Origin: WGMI01 sp041739275
GTDB taxonomy: Bacteria; Bacteroidota; Bacteroidia; Flavobacteriales; Schleiferiaceae
Assembly: GCA_041739275.1 (NCBI GenBank)
Contig: JBGSOF010000050.1
Span: 46,095 to 110,094, forward strand
Length of the DNA stretch: 64,000 nt
Direction of reading: 5' to 3'
The position numbers were made by a program, and so were the translations under genes. Shown here in pieces: positions 26,962 to 35,731 of the stretch (positions within the stretch are counted from its first letter, which is position 1; every line of letters begins with the position of its first letter). The notes below the pieces were generated by a model. It was not told where the DNA came from and did not search any database. It saw only the letters and a program-made list of their open reading frames with translations.

Positions 26962-27888
26962 TCACCGGTCAACCAGGTCGTCCTGCACCGTGCCTGATAT
27001 TGATTTTGTTTCATATAAGTTGTGGATGTATAACATAAAATAGCCGAATACTACGGCGCTAACAATGAGGATGTTGCCCACGAATCCTTCTGAAGAAAAT
27101 GAAATTTTGATTAAGATCGTGGATATCACAAAACCGGAGTTTCGTATGATGGTATTGAATTGATCTGAATAAAAGAAGGAGGCCAATAACAGGAGCACGT
27201 CAACAATAATTAGAACATTGAAAAATTCATCGAAGAATATATTGTTTATGTTTGAAAACTCAGATATTCCATTGGAGTAGTCTTTCGCCGTGACAACCCC
27301 CCAATGAATCAATGTATAGAGAGCGAAACAGAAGAGAACAGGCACCAGAACTATGGCTATAAGTTTCTTCAAGCTTATAAATTTATTAATATTTTTCTGT
27401 CTTTCATCGGTGTTCTTTATGGCAATATTCGCTCTATTTTGGATGAGTTTATAGAATAAGTATATCAAAAAGAATAGCACCAAGGATGTTATTACGTCGA
27501 ATGTAAACTGTAAATCGTCTTTGTTTTGAAACCAATTAGACTTTAATTCGACATAGGCGAGGTCTTTAAAGATTCTTCTGATCACAATAAGAGTAATTAT
27601 TTCATACTGTTTGCCAATATAGGCCGTTGTCGATTGAGGGAGGTAGTATATAAGTAAGAATACTTCAAATATTAGAATAAAAGAAAACGGGGTATATATT
27701 GCGGCTATGGGGTTTTTGAAAAATTTCTGCTCCAGCTCAATCACCCCCCACACATTGAGAATGATGATGAATAGATGAACGAAATAGCTGAGAATGGCTA
27801 TGATTAAAGTAGCTCTTTCAATTTCACTTTTTCTTTTTTGAGATAAAAGGCTTTCGAAAAGTTGTGCGATCAGCTTATTTTGAGTCAT
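26962..27888 (-). CDS. AT-rich multi-pass membrane protein, unknown function
   Basis: This 308-residue protein has about six or seven hydrophobic segments, separated by short charged loops (for example KNTDERQKNINKFISLKK in the middle). No family is recognised. Codon and base use are clearly more AT-rich than in the surrounding genes, and Ile, Phe, Asn and Lys are abundant. It is isolated: inverted and direct copies of RE1 lie on either side, and long non-coding DNA lies upstream. This suggests acquisition by transfer. Confidence 0.75.
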   Translation of the reverse strand: MTQNKLIAQLFESLLSQKRKSEIERATLIIAILSYFVHLFIIILNVWGVIELEQKFFKNPIAAIYTPFSFILIFEVFLLIYYLPQSTTAYIGKQYEIITLIVIRRIFKDLAYVELKSNWFQNKDDLQFTFDVITSLVLFFLIYLFYKLIQNRANIAIKNTDERQKNINKFISLKKLIAIVLVPVLFCFALYTLIHWGVVTAKDYSNGISEFSNINNIFFDEFFNVLIIVDVLLLLASFFYSDQFNTIIRNSGFVISTILIKISFSSEGFVGNILIVSAVVFGYFMLYIHNLYETKSISGTVQDDLVDR

Positions 27889-28731
27889 ATCGCAGATCTT
27901 TTGTGCCTTTGGTTCTTTGAGTTCGGAAAGGAGATTTTTCCGAAATAAATGTCGTTCATTCGATTTTCATTGAATTGTGTTCTACACCTGTATTTTCTTA
28001 AGTTCACTTTGTTTTCAGCGCTGCTCATATGTTTAAATTTTTTGTGCAAGAACAGAATAATGTACCCATCCAGCCATAAAGCTTAGAGAATTTTGTTTAA
28101 ATAAAGTGTATAAGTCAGAAGCAGCCCGGCTCTTGGTTTTTCTATAGACATTGTCGAGATTTACATTCATTCGCTATTATTGTTTTTTCTACTTCAAATG
28201 AGGTGCTTTGTTCGTGGCGCATTGTGGCTTATGCCCTGAATACATTCCAGTTCTTTAGCAGTAACAATGTTCAGCTGCAATTGTTTATAAGTCAAGATGC
28301 TTTTCCATGGAGAGCGAATATGGCCGTCCTGATATAAGTAGATATTTTTCGTAATTTGAATTATGCTTCCTTCCAGAAATGCCTCAAAAAATTTTTTACT
28401 TGGGAACGCTTTAGATACTGAAAAGGGTCATGAATAATTGAGTCGAATGAGTATCTGTTTTATCACGATAAGATAAAATATCATTTAAGATTTTGACTCA
28501 TGAATCCACAGGGTAGTTTCGATGGGTCTTTTGTCGAGCAGATTATTTACGATTGTTCTAAGCCTTTCGTGACGATTCAAGGGACAGCGGAAATTTCTGG
28601 GGACTACGGAGATTTTATCTCGCCTTAAGCCCCTTGAACCGATCTATCCGACAGCAATCGAGAGGAAATGACCATCACTCAGATTAATTCCATCTATATT
28701 ATTAAATATCAATTCATTATAACTCGTTCAC
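27889..28731 (+). other. AT-rich gene-free stretch
   Basis: About 840 nt of AT-rich sequence without a convincing gene. A 42-codon frame (28500-28628, MNPQGSFDGSFVEQ) is the only short ORF with a plausible start and has no recognised relatives. A 16-nt string GGAAATTTCTGGGGAC near 28590 recurs near 63637. Confidence 0.4.
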
Positions 28732-29115
28732 ACCAACGAGGAGACCGCACATCTCGGTGCCTAAAGCCTGTGGACCCCGGGTATGTTGATTTAGAAAACC
28801 CAAGGCAGCGACGCCGAGTCGCACAACAGCCGCAATTTCCTTTTTAATATTCTGCGGCGGCGACCTCGGCCAAAGCGTAAGCGGGTAGGACAAGAGAGCG
28901 CGACCGGTAGAAAAAATTCAAGGTTGGACCTCCGACAGAGCCACGAGCCATCGTGGCTCTACTCTTTCTTTGGAGCAGCAAAGAAAGAAGGCCTCCGCGA
29001 CGGTTTAACACCAACGGACACATGTAGCCCCGCACGATTGTGCGGGGAAGACATCAAGGTCGTAGAGAGGGAATGAACAGCGCAGGCCATCTTAAAATGC
29101 TCATCGGCGAAGCCG
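28732..29115 (+). repeat. RE1 intergenic repeat, fullest copy
   Basis: This stretch shares long near-identical blocks with 63771-64000, in the same orientation (GCGACGCCGAGTCGCACAAC, GCGGCGGCGACCTCGGCC and GCAAAGAAAGAAGGCCTCCG among them). Its right part matches 26745-26922 inverted. It contains a perfect hairpin CTTTCTTTG-GAGCAG-CAAAGAAAG. No coding potential is evident; a 63-codon minus frame at 28844 is not convincing. Confidence 0.85.
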
Positions 29116-29400
29116 CAAAATATCGATTCCAAGACTTAAATAAACAAAATCGGACAAAAAAGGAAATCACTGTATTTCATTCCTGCTGACGCCAGTGTTG
29201 CCTAATTTTTTGCATGAAAACCATGTCTCTCCCCAGCTTTATCTAGTGCCCCCTGTTTTGTGCCCAAGTATTCAGCCGCTTGGCCTCGCTCGACTCTTGG
29301 TCGCGGAGACGCCTCATCGTGCGAAGCGGCCATAGGACTCAAGTTCCCAACGTAGCCCTGAGATCGAAATTTCTCAAGCCGCCGCTGAAAGTTGACATCA

Positions 29401-29430
29401 AAAAAAAACAGCTCCCGAAGAAGCTGTTTT
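29401..29430 (-). terminator. Rho-independent terminator after the T9SS cargo gene
   Basis: On the minus strand AACAGCT and AGCTGTT form a stem around TCTTCGGG, followed by eight T. It lies about 20 nt after the stop of the 1054-residue gene. Confidence 0.85.
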
Positions 29431-29450
29431 GCTTGAGTTTTTAGAGGAAT

Positions 29451-32400
29451 TTATCGGATCACCAAACGACCTACGGTTCGCTTTCCACCGGCTTCGGCCT
29501 TGACGACATAGACTCCTGCAGGCAGGCCCGACACTTCGAAGCGGAACGACTGCTTTCCGGAAGGCGCACCTTTTATCTCGAGCGTACGCACCACGCGTCC
29601 ATTCAAATCGATGGCGCTGATCAATACGTTCGACTTGGTCGCGAGGTCTAATTCGACCGAACACGCGTCTTTGGCCGGATTCGGGAAGAGTCGCAAAGAC
29701 TCATTTTTTGTTGCGACACCGGGGACCTCAGGAATGCTAATGCTGTTCTGCTGCCTCAAAGTGGTGCTTTGAACAAAGCCGCGGCCGTGCGTGCCCAAGG
29801 TAATGGTGCCCGAATAAAGTGTGTCGCCCACCCAGCTCACTCGCTTGTTGATGTTTTGGTGAATCGAAAAGACGGGCACATCGGCCAAGCCGTTGTCTTC
29901 CTTAGTCCATACGGGGTTCACCGAATTGATATTGTCGGTGCTGAATACTCCATAGTCGGTTCCGACCAAGGCGGCGGCTCCGTCGAACACGTGAATCAAA
30001 CCCGAGTAGCAAGGCATGGCGGGGAGATTGCCCTGGCGGCTAGCGAAGGTCGGGGAGGCCGCCATCGCATTCGAAGAGAAGAACACGTTGGTGCTGTTGC
30101 CGTAGTTGCCCAAAGTCACCAACACGCGATTGTCGTTGTTCGGGTCGATCACAATATCCGTGATGGTTCTGTTCGACCATTGACCTGCGGTGGCTATAGT
30201 CGTGGTGCGCCCGGCAGAAGAGATATCGCAGCCTGCAAAATCTCGGCTGTTTGCCAAATTCGAAATGCGGGTAAGCCGGCCGTTGCTCACGCCACAGAAA
30301 ATCGTATTTCCGTCTTCGCTGATGGCGATGGCCGTAATGGTGTTTCCGACGCCCGGGTCGTAAATCTGGAACCATTCGGGTCGATCGGTCGAAATGTCGT
30401 GTGCTCGGCGGGTAATCCACAGACCACCGTAGACCGTGCTGCCTCCCGCGAGCGTTCGAGACCGCAGGCCAATCGCGAAGATGCTCTGCTGTGGGTCTTG
30501 TAAACGAATGCTGTCTCCCGAGATCAAGGTCTGGGTCACCGTGTAATTAAACGAATTCTCGTTCGTGGCGCTGCGCACCCCGATCACGTCTCCCACATCG
30601 TAGCGCACATCGCAGGTGGCGATTACTTCTAGAGCAAAATATTGATTGAAGCGCGCAACGAACTGACCCGTGGTCGCGTTGAAGAATCCGCTTCCGTCTC
30701 CGCTCAAATTGCCCGCAGCATCTGAGGTCAGAACAAGGGGACCGTGGGTCACTTTAAAGCTGCTCACCACAAACGAGGCAGAGCTTTGCGGCAGACTCAT
30801 GGTTCCGCGGCTTGCCGTATCTGAGGGCGAAGCGAAGCCAAGCGCCTCGATGGCCGATTCAGCAGAGAAGTACACCGAATCGCGGCTCAAAGGGTCGTCA
30901 AAGCTCTCCCAAAGCTCAAAGGGCGTGACGAATTCCGAAAAGGCTGCGGTGATTCCGCCCGAGATATAGGTCGGGTCCATTCTTGGAAAGTCGTAGAAGG
31001 ACGAGAAAATTTCGCCCCCCGTAAACGAGCGCCCGAGGATGCCGTATTGCATCTCTTTGAACAACATATTCGGATTTAACTGTGAAACCGCCACATAACC
31101 GCCGTCTCCATCGAGGTTTGACGTTCCGTTGGCCGAAATCTGATAATTGATGCCCGGGGTGCGAACACCTGCGCGAGGGGTGTTACCCGTGCCCAGAATA
31201 CCAATGGTTCCATTGTCTTGAGAACCACCCAAAAATTGACCTCTGTCGTTGCCAAAGGCCGAATACAATTGGAGGCTTACGTAATTATTATTCACGCGGT
31301 CCCAGGTAAAACCATTGTTCGACGAGCGGAAAATGCCCCCGTCGCAGGTGACGTACAGAATATTGGGATTGGTCGGATGGAACACCGCCTCGTGCATGTC
31401 TACGTGCACATAAAACGGATTGTTCGGCGAGTCGAAGCGAGAGTGGATTTGAACCCAACCTCCGGTGGCAGACCATTCCCAGAGCTCTACGCCCCCGACA
31501 ATAATTCGATCTTCGTCTTTCGGGTCAACCGTGAGCAACAAGTCGTAGTCGCCTTGGTTGTTCATCGGGTTGAAGTTGGAGGTTCCCTGAGCGACCAAAT
31601 TCCAGCTCAATCCGCGGTCTTTCGACTGATAGATCGTGCCCAAAGCTCCTCCGCCCGTTACATTTAGAACGAACACCACGTCTTCGTCGGTCGGCGAAAC
31701 CGCGATCCTCGATCGGCCCCCGTTTGCGGGCAAACCACCGCCAACCACCGCAAAACTGCCGTCGTCGCCATTGGGCGAATACCAAACAGAGGCTCCCAGC
31801 TTCGTCCAAACGGCGCCTGAAGGAGTCACGATCATATCGGTCGCCTGCCCCAGACCCGAACCGCCGCTGATAGGGTTGACCCAGGTAGCGCCTCCGTCGT
31901 CTGTGCGGCGAATTCCGCGATTGGTTGCGGCATAGATGCGCTGTCCGTTCGCAGGATCTGCGCCGAGAAAGCTAATGGCCGCCCACTCCGTGGTATTGCT
32001 ATTCGGTACGGGAATGGTGCTCGGCAATTGCGAAAAAGTCTGCCCGTTGTCGGTCGATTTGAAGACTCCGCCGCCGATGATGCCCCCGGTTCCCGTGCCG
32101 CTTGCGAAATAGTGCATGCCCTCGCCGGTGCTGTAATACAGATCGCCATTGGCCGAGCGGATCGCGTAGGTCACGGCATTGTTGGCCGCATCGTTGTCGA
32201 CGACCTGCCAACTGCTGCCTCCGTTGACGCTTCGAAACAGTCCACCCGATACCGAACCCGTCAACATAAATTGGGGGTTGCTCGGGTCGATGTAAATCGT
32301 GCGCGTGCGTCCTCCGTAGTTATCGGGGCCGCGCTCTTCCCAGACCAAATTGAGCACGCCGCTTTGCTTAAAGCTCTGAGCTTGTTCAATGGCCGCTCTC

Positions 32401-32615
32401 GCAGCGAGAACATCTGCAGAATTCACCTCACCCGTCAACTGGTTTGCGCGAATTCGGTGAAGCCATTCAGCAGAACCTTTGGCACTTTCTGCGGTCTTGC
32501 TTTTTTGTGCTCTTGGGGTGTAAATCTCTGAATCCGTGCGCTCGATGGAAAGAATCCACACCATAGAGCCGACGGCCATCAGGGCTGCCGCAGAACCGAA
32601 AATAACCTTCTTCAT
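29451..32615 (-). CDS. Secreted beta-propeller-like protein with T9SS C-terminal sorting domain
   Basis: This 1054-residue protein has a signal-anchor-like N-terminus. Its body contains many BNR/sortilin-type repeats (for example GGLFRSVNGGSSWQVV, GGVFKSTDNGQTFSQLP, RRTDDGGATWVNP, YQSKDRGLSWNLV), which form multi-bladed propellers. The last 80 residues are a type A T9SS sorting domain (LRLFPNPAKDACSVEL through GLPAGVYVVKAE). The protein should be exported by the Sec and type IX systems and attached to, or released from, the cell surface. The ligand or substrate is unknown. A strong terminator follows. Confidence 0.88.
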   Translation of the reverse strand: MKKVIFGSAAALMAVGSMVWILSIERTDSEIYTPRAQKSKTAESAKGSAEWLHRIRANQLTGEVNSADVLAARAAIEQAQSFKQSGVLNLVWEERGPDNYGGRTRTIYIDPSNPQFMLTGSVSGGLFRSVNGGSSWQVVDNDAANNAVTYAIRSANGDLYYSTGEGMHYFASGTGTGGIIGGGVFKSTDNGQTFSQLPSTIPVPNSNTTEWAAISFLGADPANGQRIYAATNRGIRRTDDGGATWVNPISGGSGLGQATDMIVTPSGAVWTKLGASVWYSPNGDDGSFAVVGGGLPANGGRSRIAVSPTDEDVVFVLNVTGGGALGTIYQSKDRGLSWNLVAQGTSNFNPMNNQGDYDLLLTVDPKDEDRIIVGGVELWEWSATGGWVQIHSRFDSPNNPFYVHVDMHEAVFHPTNPNILYVTCDGGIFRSSNNGFTWDRVNNNYVSLQLYSAFGNDRGQFLGGSQDNGTIGILGTGNTPRAGVRTPGINYQISANGTSNLDGDGGYVAVSQLNPNMLFKEMQYGILGRSFTGGEIFSSFYDFPRMDPTYISGGITAAFSEFVTPFELWESFDDPLSRDSVYFSAESAIEALGFASPSDTASRGTMSLPQSSASFVVSSFKVTHGPLVLTSDAAGNLSGDGSGFFNATTGQFVARFNQYFALEVIATCDVRYDVGDVIGVRSATNENSFNYTVTQTLISGDSIRLQDPQQSIFAIGLRSRTLAGGSTVYGGLWITRRAHDISTDRPEWFQIYDPGVGNTITAIAISEDGNTIFCGVSNGRLTRISNLANSRDFAGCDISSAGRTTTIATAGQWSNRTITDIVIDPNNDNRVLVTLGNYGNSTNVFFSSNAMAASPTFASRQGNLPAMPCYSGLIHVFDGAAALVGTDYGVFSTDNINSVNPVWTKEDNGLADVPVFSIHQNINKRVSWVGDTLYSGTITLGTHGRGFVQSTTLRQQNSISIPEVPGVATKNESLRLFPNPAKDACSVELDLATKSNVLISAIDLNGRVVRTLEIKGAPSGKQSFRFEVSGLPAGVYVVKAEAGGKRTVGRLVIR

Positions 32616-32789
32616 TCGTGGAGGCGATAGATTTTAAACATTCGTGACTTTAAATTCTCCATTCGCGACAAGCATTCCGGAGAATCCTCTGTGCAGTGAT
32701 AACGCAAAGGGAGCCGTCAAGGTTTGAACTGCTAAAAGTAAGTGGCCGAAGCGTCTTAACCAATAAAAGCAGTGGGTCTTTGCGGGTCT

Positions 32790-33689
32790 CTAGAATAAAT
32801 GGCGCTCGGCGTGATAGGACGACCGCACCAAAGGACCGCTTTCCACATAGCGAAAGCCCATCTCGAGACCAATTTTTTTCAAATCTTCGAAGACTTCGGG
32901 AGCAATAAATTCAACCACTCCCAGGTGCTTGACGGTGGGCTGCAAATATTGACCGAGCGTGAGGATGTCTACATCCACCGAGCGCAAATCGCGCATGGTT
33001 TCGACCACTTCTTCGACGCGCTCGCCCAGGCCGAGCATGATGCCTGTTTTTGTGCGCTTCTGTCCCTGCTCTTTCATGTAGCGAAGCACTTCAAGGCTGC
33101 GCTCGTACCGAGCCTGAATGCGCACTTTTCGGGTGAGTCTCGGCACGGTTTCCATGTTGTGGCTGATGATTTCGGGAGCCACTTCAACCAAGCGGTCTAT
33201 GTTTCTGCGCTCTCCTTTAAAATCGGGAATCAGCGTCTCCATAGTCGTGCCCGGACTCAATCGACGAACGGCGCGTATGGTTTCTGCCCAAATAATCGAA
33301 CCCCCATCGGCCAGATCGTCTCTGTCGACCGAGGTCAACACACAGTGCTTCACCTTCATCAAACGCACAGAGCGCGCCACGCGGTCGGGCTCTTGCCAGT
33401 CTACAGGGTCGGGTCTTCCGGTGGCCACCGAGCAGAATCCGCAGCTCCGTGTGCAGGTATTTCCCAAAATCATAAATGTGGCCGTTCCCGCTCCCCAGCA
33501 CTCGCCCATGTTCGGGCAATGACCGCTCTCGCAAATGGTGTGAAGCTTGTAGTTGTCTACCAACTTCCTCACCGAGCGATAGCCCTCGCCGGTCGGGAGT
33601 TTTACCCGGAGCCATTTGGGTTTTCTATCTGTTTCAGAAGCAGTTGTTGCAACAGTTTCTTTGCCGGGAGCGGCGGAGGTCAGTTCCAT
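32790..33689 (-). CDS. lipA: Lipoyl synthase
   Basis: LipA inserts two sulfurs into protein-bound octanoyl groups. Both iron-sulfur cluster motifs are present: the auxiliary CX4CX5C (Cys53, Cys58, Cys64) and the radical-SAM CX3CX2C (Cys79, Cys83, Cys86), as is the C-terminal RSSYHA whose serine ligates the auxiliary cluster. The 299-residue length is normal. The start overlaps by 10 nt the end of the upstream outer-membrane protein gene, so the two are probably cotranscribed. Confidence 0.97.
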   Translation of the reverse strand: MELTSAAPGKETVATTASETDRKPKWLRVKLPTGEGYRSVRKLVDNYKLHTICESGHCPNMGECWGAGTATFMILGNTCTRSCGFCSVATGRPDPVDWQEPDRVARSVRLMKVKHCVLTSVDRDDLADGGSIIWAETIRAVRRLSPGTTMETLIPDFKGERRNIDRLVEVAPEIISHNMETVPRLTRKVRIQARYERSLEVLRYMKEQGQKRTKTGIMLGLGERVEEVVETMRDLRSVDVDILTLGQYLQPTVKHLGVVEFIAPEVFEDLKKIGLEMGFRYVESGPLVRSSYHAERHLF

Positions 33690-34546
33690 TTTTTTCCGAA
33701 ATTCACGGTCAGGTAAAGCTGAAAGAACCAGGCTTTGTTCGTCGATTCAACGCCCGAGGGCTCGTACATAATCGGAACCGAAGCGAAGAAATAGTCGGCG
33801 ATCGCACCGATTTCTAAGGTGGTTACCTTGTCGTCGAGAATGTTAAAATCGAAGCTCGCCCCCGATTTGAAGTAAATCCCCGGACGAAATTCAATTTCAT
33901 CAATGCCCGTAAAAAAGCTCGCTCGACCGTAGATTTCGTTAAAATCGTGAATGGCGGGGTCATAGCGTTCTACGCGCAGAAAGCCCTCGTTGTCGAACAC
34001 CTCGATATACACCGGTTTCAACATGCCCAAAGAAAGCCCTGCGGCCACGGGGATGCTCAGCGAAACCGTACCGCGGTCGGTTTTGTCCACCAATATATAC
34101 TCGCGGGTGTAGCCCGAGCGCAGACTGTATAAAGTGTTGATCTTCTGCTGGACATAACCCCTCGAACTGTTCTCGAACTGATTGAAGGAATTGACTTCTT
34201 TCGGGTGGCGAATGTTCACCAAGTCTAATTCCCAACCTTGCTTGGTGTAGCCATCCAAATAATACGTTCTGCGGAAGTTGACCCCGTAGCCTCGGGTGTG
34301 GAACATAGGCCCCATCGAAAATTCGTTGAGGTATACCGTTCGCTTGAAGTCAATTTCGGTATCGAGTTGCGCTTTGAGTTCGATTCCCGAAATGGCCAAA
34401 AAGGCAAAGAGCAGCCCGGCGGCCCAAAGCTTGAACGGAGTGCTTCCAAAAGATAAATCAGCCCTCTTTTTCGCGAAGCGAACGGAGGACGGTCGAAATT
34501 GAGCTCGATTCAATTTCGAAGTGATTCCAATGTGCGATGCATTCAC
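33680..34546 (-). CDS. Outer-membrane beta-barrel-like protein, unknown function
   Basis: This 288-residue protein has a hydrophobic signal stretch at about residues 38-58 ending in KAQ, then alternating aromatic beta strands and a terminal FQLYLTVNFGKKWN, typical of a Bacteroidota outer-membrane barrel. The signal sits unusually far from the N-terminus. The only upstream ATG (34546) makes the gene overlap ytxJ by 89 nt; a rarer start nearer the signal is possible. It lies between ytxJ and lipA on one strand. Confidence 0.7.
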   Translation of the reverse strand: MNASHIGITSKLNRAQFRPSSVRFAKKRADLSFGSTPFKLWAAGLLFAFLAISGIELKAQLDTEIDFKRTVYLNEFSMGPMFHTRGYGVNFRRTYYLDGYTKQGWELDLVNIRHPKEVNSFNQFENSSRGYVQQKINTLYSLRSGYTREYILVDKTDRGTVSLSIPVAAGLSLGMLKPVYIEVFDNEGFLRVERYDPAIHDFNEIYGRASFFTGIDEIEFRPGIYFKSGASFDFNILDDKVTTLEIGAIADYFFASVPIMYEPSGVESTNKAWFFQLYLTVNFGKKWN

Positions 34547-34823
34547 CGTGATGAAGATAGAGCAGTTGAGGCGATTCGTGGCGGATCCCTGTGTATTCGG
34601 CGATGCGGGTCGACCAATCGCGGTATTTCAAGATGTCGAGAACCCAGACCGCTTCGCCCTCGAAGCAACTGCCTTTTGTTTCAACCTCCAAAAGCGCTCT
34701 TGAGCTAACAGGACAACGCGTACTGTGCTTTAACAAAAAGAAAGGTCTCTTGTTTTCTGCGAGCAAGGCATCAATTTGGCGAGCTTCGCGAATCCAAACG
34801 ATGGATTCACGCCCACCCGTCAT
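34458..34823 (-). CDS. ytxJ: YtxJ-like monothiol bacilliredoxin
   Basis: The 121-residue product has a thioredoxin-like fold with the active-site motif KHSTRCPVSSRAL (Cys37), as in YtxJ proteins linked to bacillithiol redox chemistry. The rest (VLDILKYRDWSTRIAEYTGIRHESPQLLYLHHGE) also fits the family, including the cis-Pro region. The start at 34823 is chosen because it overlaps the stop of the small lipoprotein gene in an ATGA; the frame is open to 34889. Confidence 0.88.
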   Translation of the reverse strand: MTGGRESIVWIREARQIDALLAENKRPFFLLKHSTRCPVSSRALLEVETKGSCFEGEAVWVLDILKYRDWSTRIAEYTGIRHESPQLLYLHHGECIAHWNHFEIESSSISTVLRSLREKEG

Positions 34824-34948
34824 ACCCGTTTCTCGGGCATTTCGGGAGAGACGGTTCCGTACGCCGGGCACTTCTCTGCCGAGCTGCACGACTGAAGGAG
34901 CAGAACCGTAAAGAGCGCAATAGAAATCCAGGCGAGGTTACGTCTCAT
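34820..34948 (-). CDS. 42-residue lipoprotein upstream of ytxJ
   Basis: This short frame encodes a basic start, a hydrophobic stretch and a lipobox (LQSC, Cys21), then about 20 residues with KCPAYGTVSPEMPEK. Tiny lipoproteins with a CPAY motif occur in many Bacteroidota; their role is unknown. Support comes from the signal sequence, the ATGA overlap with ytxJ and a TATTTTTG promoter box 20 nt upstream. Confidence 0.75.
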   Translation of the reverse strand: MRRNLAWISIALFTVLLLQSCSSAEKCPAYGTVSPEMPEKRV

Positions 34949-34967
34949 CTCTGATGATGTTTGAACG

Positions 34968-34975
34968 CAAAAATA
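34968..34975 (-). promoter_or_regulatory. Probable -7 promoter box for the lipoprotein-ytxJ unit
   Basis: The minus strand reads TATTTTTG, a full match to TAnnTTTG, 20 nt upstream of the ATG at 34948. No -33 TTTG is found at the usual distance. Confidence 0.5.
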
Positions 34976-35026
34976 CAATAGAAGAAAGAGTTGTGCGGTT
35001 ATTAACGCAAATGTTTAACGATTGTT

Positions 35027-35731
35027 GTGTTGAAAACTAGGCTTGAATTCTTCGTCGAACGACTGCCCGCGGCATGGGCAAATCTGCTTTTGCCCATGCT
35101 CGACGAAGCCTTGCTCGAGCGATTGGAACTCAGGTTAGAGGAGGCATCGTCTAAGGCTGATTTGACTCCTCGCCTCGAACAAGTCTTGCGAGCTCTTGAA
35201 GCCTCGCCTCCGGAGTCGGTTCGCGTCGTGATTCTCGGGCAAGATCCCTATCCGGGAATCGGTTTGGCCAATGGACTCGCCTTCTCGGTTTCTGAGGGTC
35301 AAAAAATCCCGGCCAGCTTGAGAAATATCTTTAAAGAGCTCGAGCGAGATTTGCCCGGATCTCTTTCAGATTCGATGCGGCCACTGGGCGATTTAATCCC
35401 ATGGGCTCGACAAGGAGTGCTCTTGATGAATACCCATTGGACCACGGCGCCGGGAGTTTCGATGGCACACGCCGATTGGGGTTGGGATCGATTGACCGAT
35501 GCGGTGTTGGATGTGCTGATGCGCGACCCTCAGCCCAAGGTGTTTCTGGGTTGGGGGTTGCCTGCCCAAGCTCGACTCGATGCGTTCGATCGCGGAGATC
35601 ATCCGATTTTGCGCACAAGCCATCCCTCTCCGCTCAGTGCCCGAAAGGGCTTTTTGGGCTGTGGGCACTTTGGCGAAACCAATCGACTCTTGGCTGAGCG
35701 AGGTCGTCAACCCATCGACTGGAGGCTTTGA
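35027..35731 (+). CDS. ung: Uracil-DNA glycosylase, family 1
   Basis: This enzyme removes uracil from DNA. The water-activating motif GQDPYPG (Asp73), LLMNTHWT (Asn135, the base-recognition position) and HPSPLSA (His199) are all present in order. It starts with GTG at 35027, giving 234 residues, close to the family norm. The stop overlaps the TTG start of the next gene. Confidence 0.95.
   Translation: MLKTRLEFFVERLPAAWANLLLPMLDEALLERLELRLEEASSKADLTPRLEQVLRALEASPPESVRVVILGQDPYPGIGLANGLAFSVSEGQKIPASLRNIFKELERDLPGSLSDSMRPLGDLIPWARQGVLLMNTHWTTAPGVSMAHADWGWDRLTDAVLDVLMRDPQPKVFLGWGLPAQARLDAFDRGDHPILRTSHPSPLSARKGFLGCGHFGETNRLLAERGRQPIDWRL

Noticed and set aside
28500..28628. 42-residue frame in the AT-rich stretch
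   Set aside because: It has a start and stop, but no recognisable features or upstream signals, so it is noted only within the gene-free stretch.
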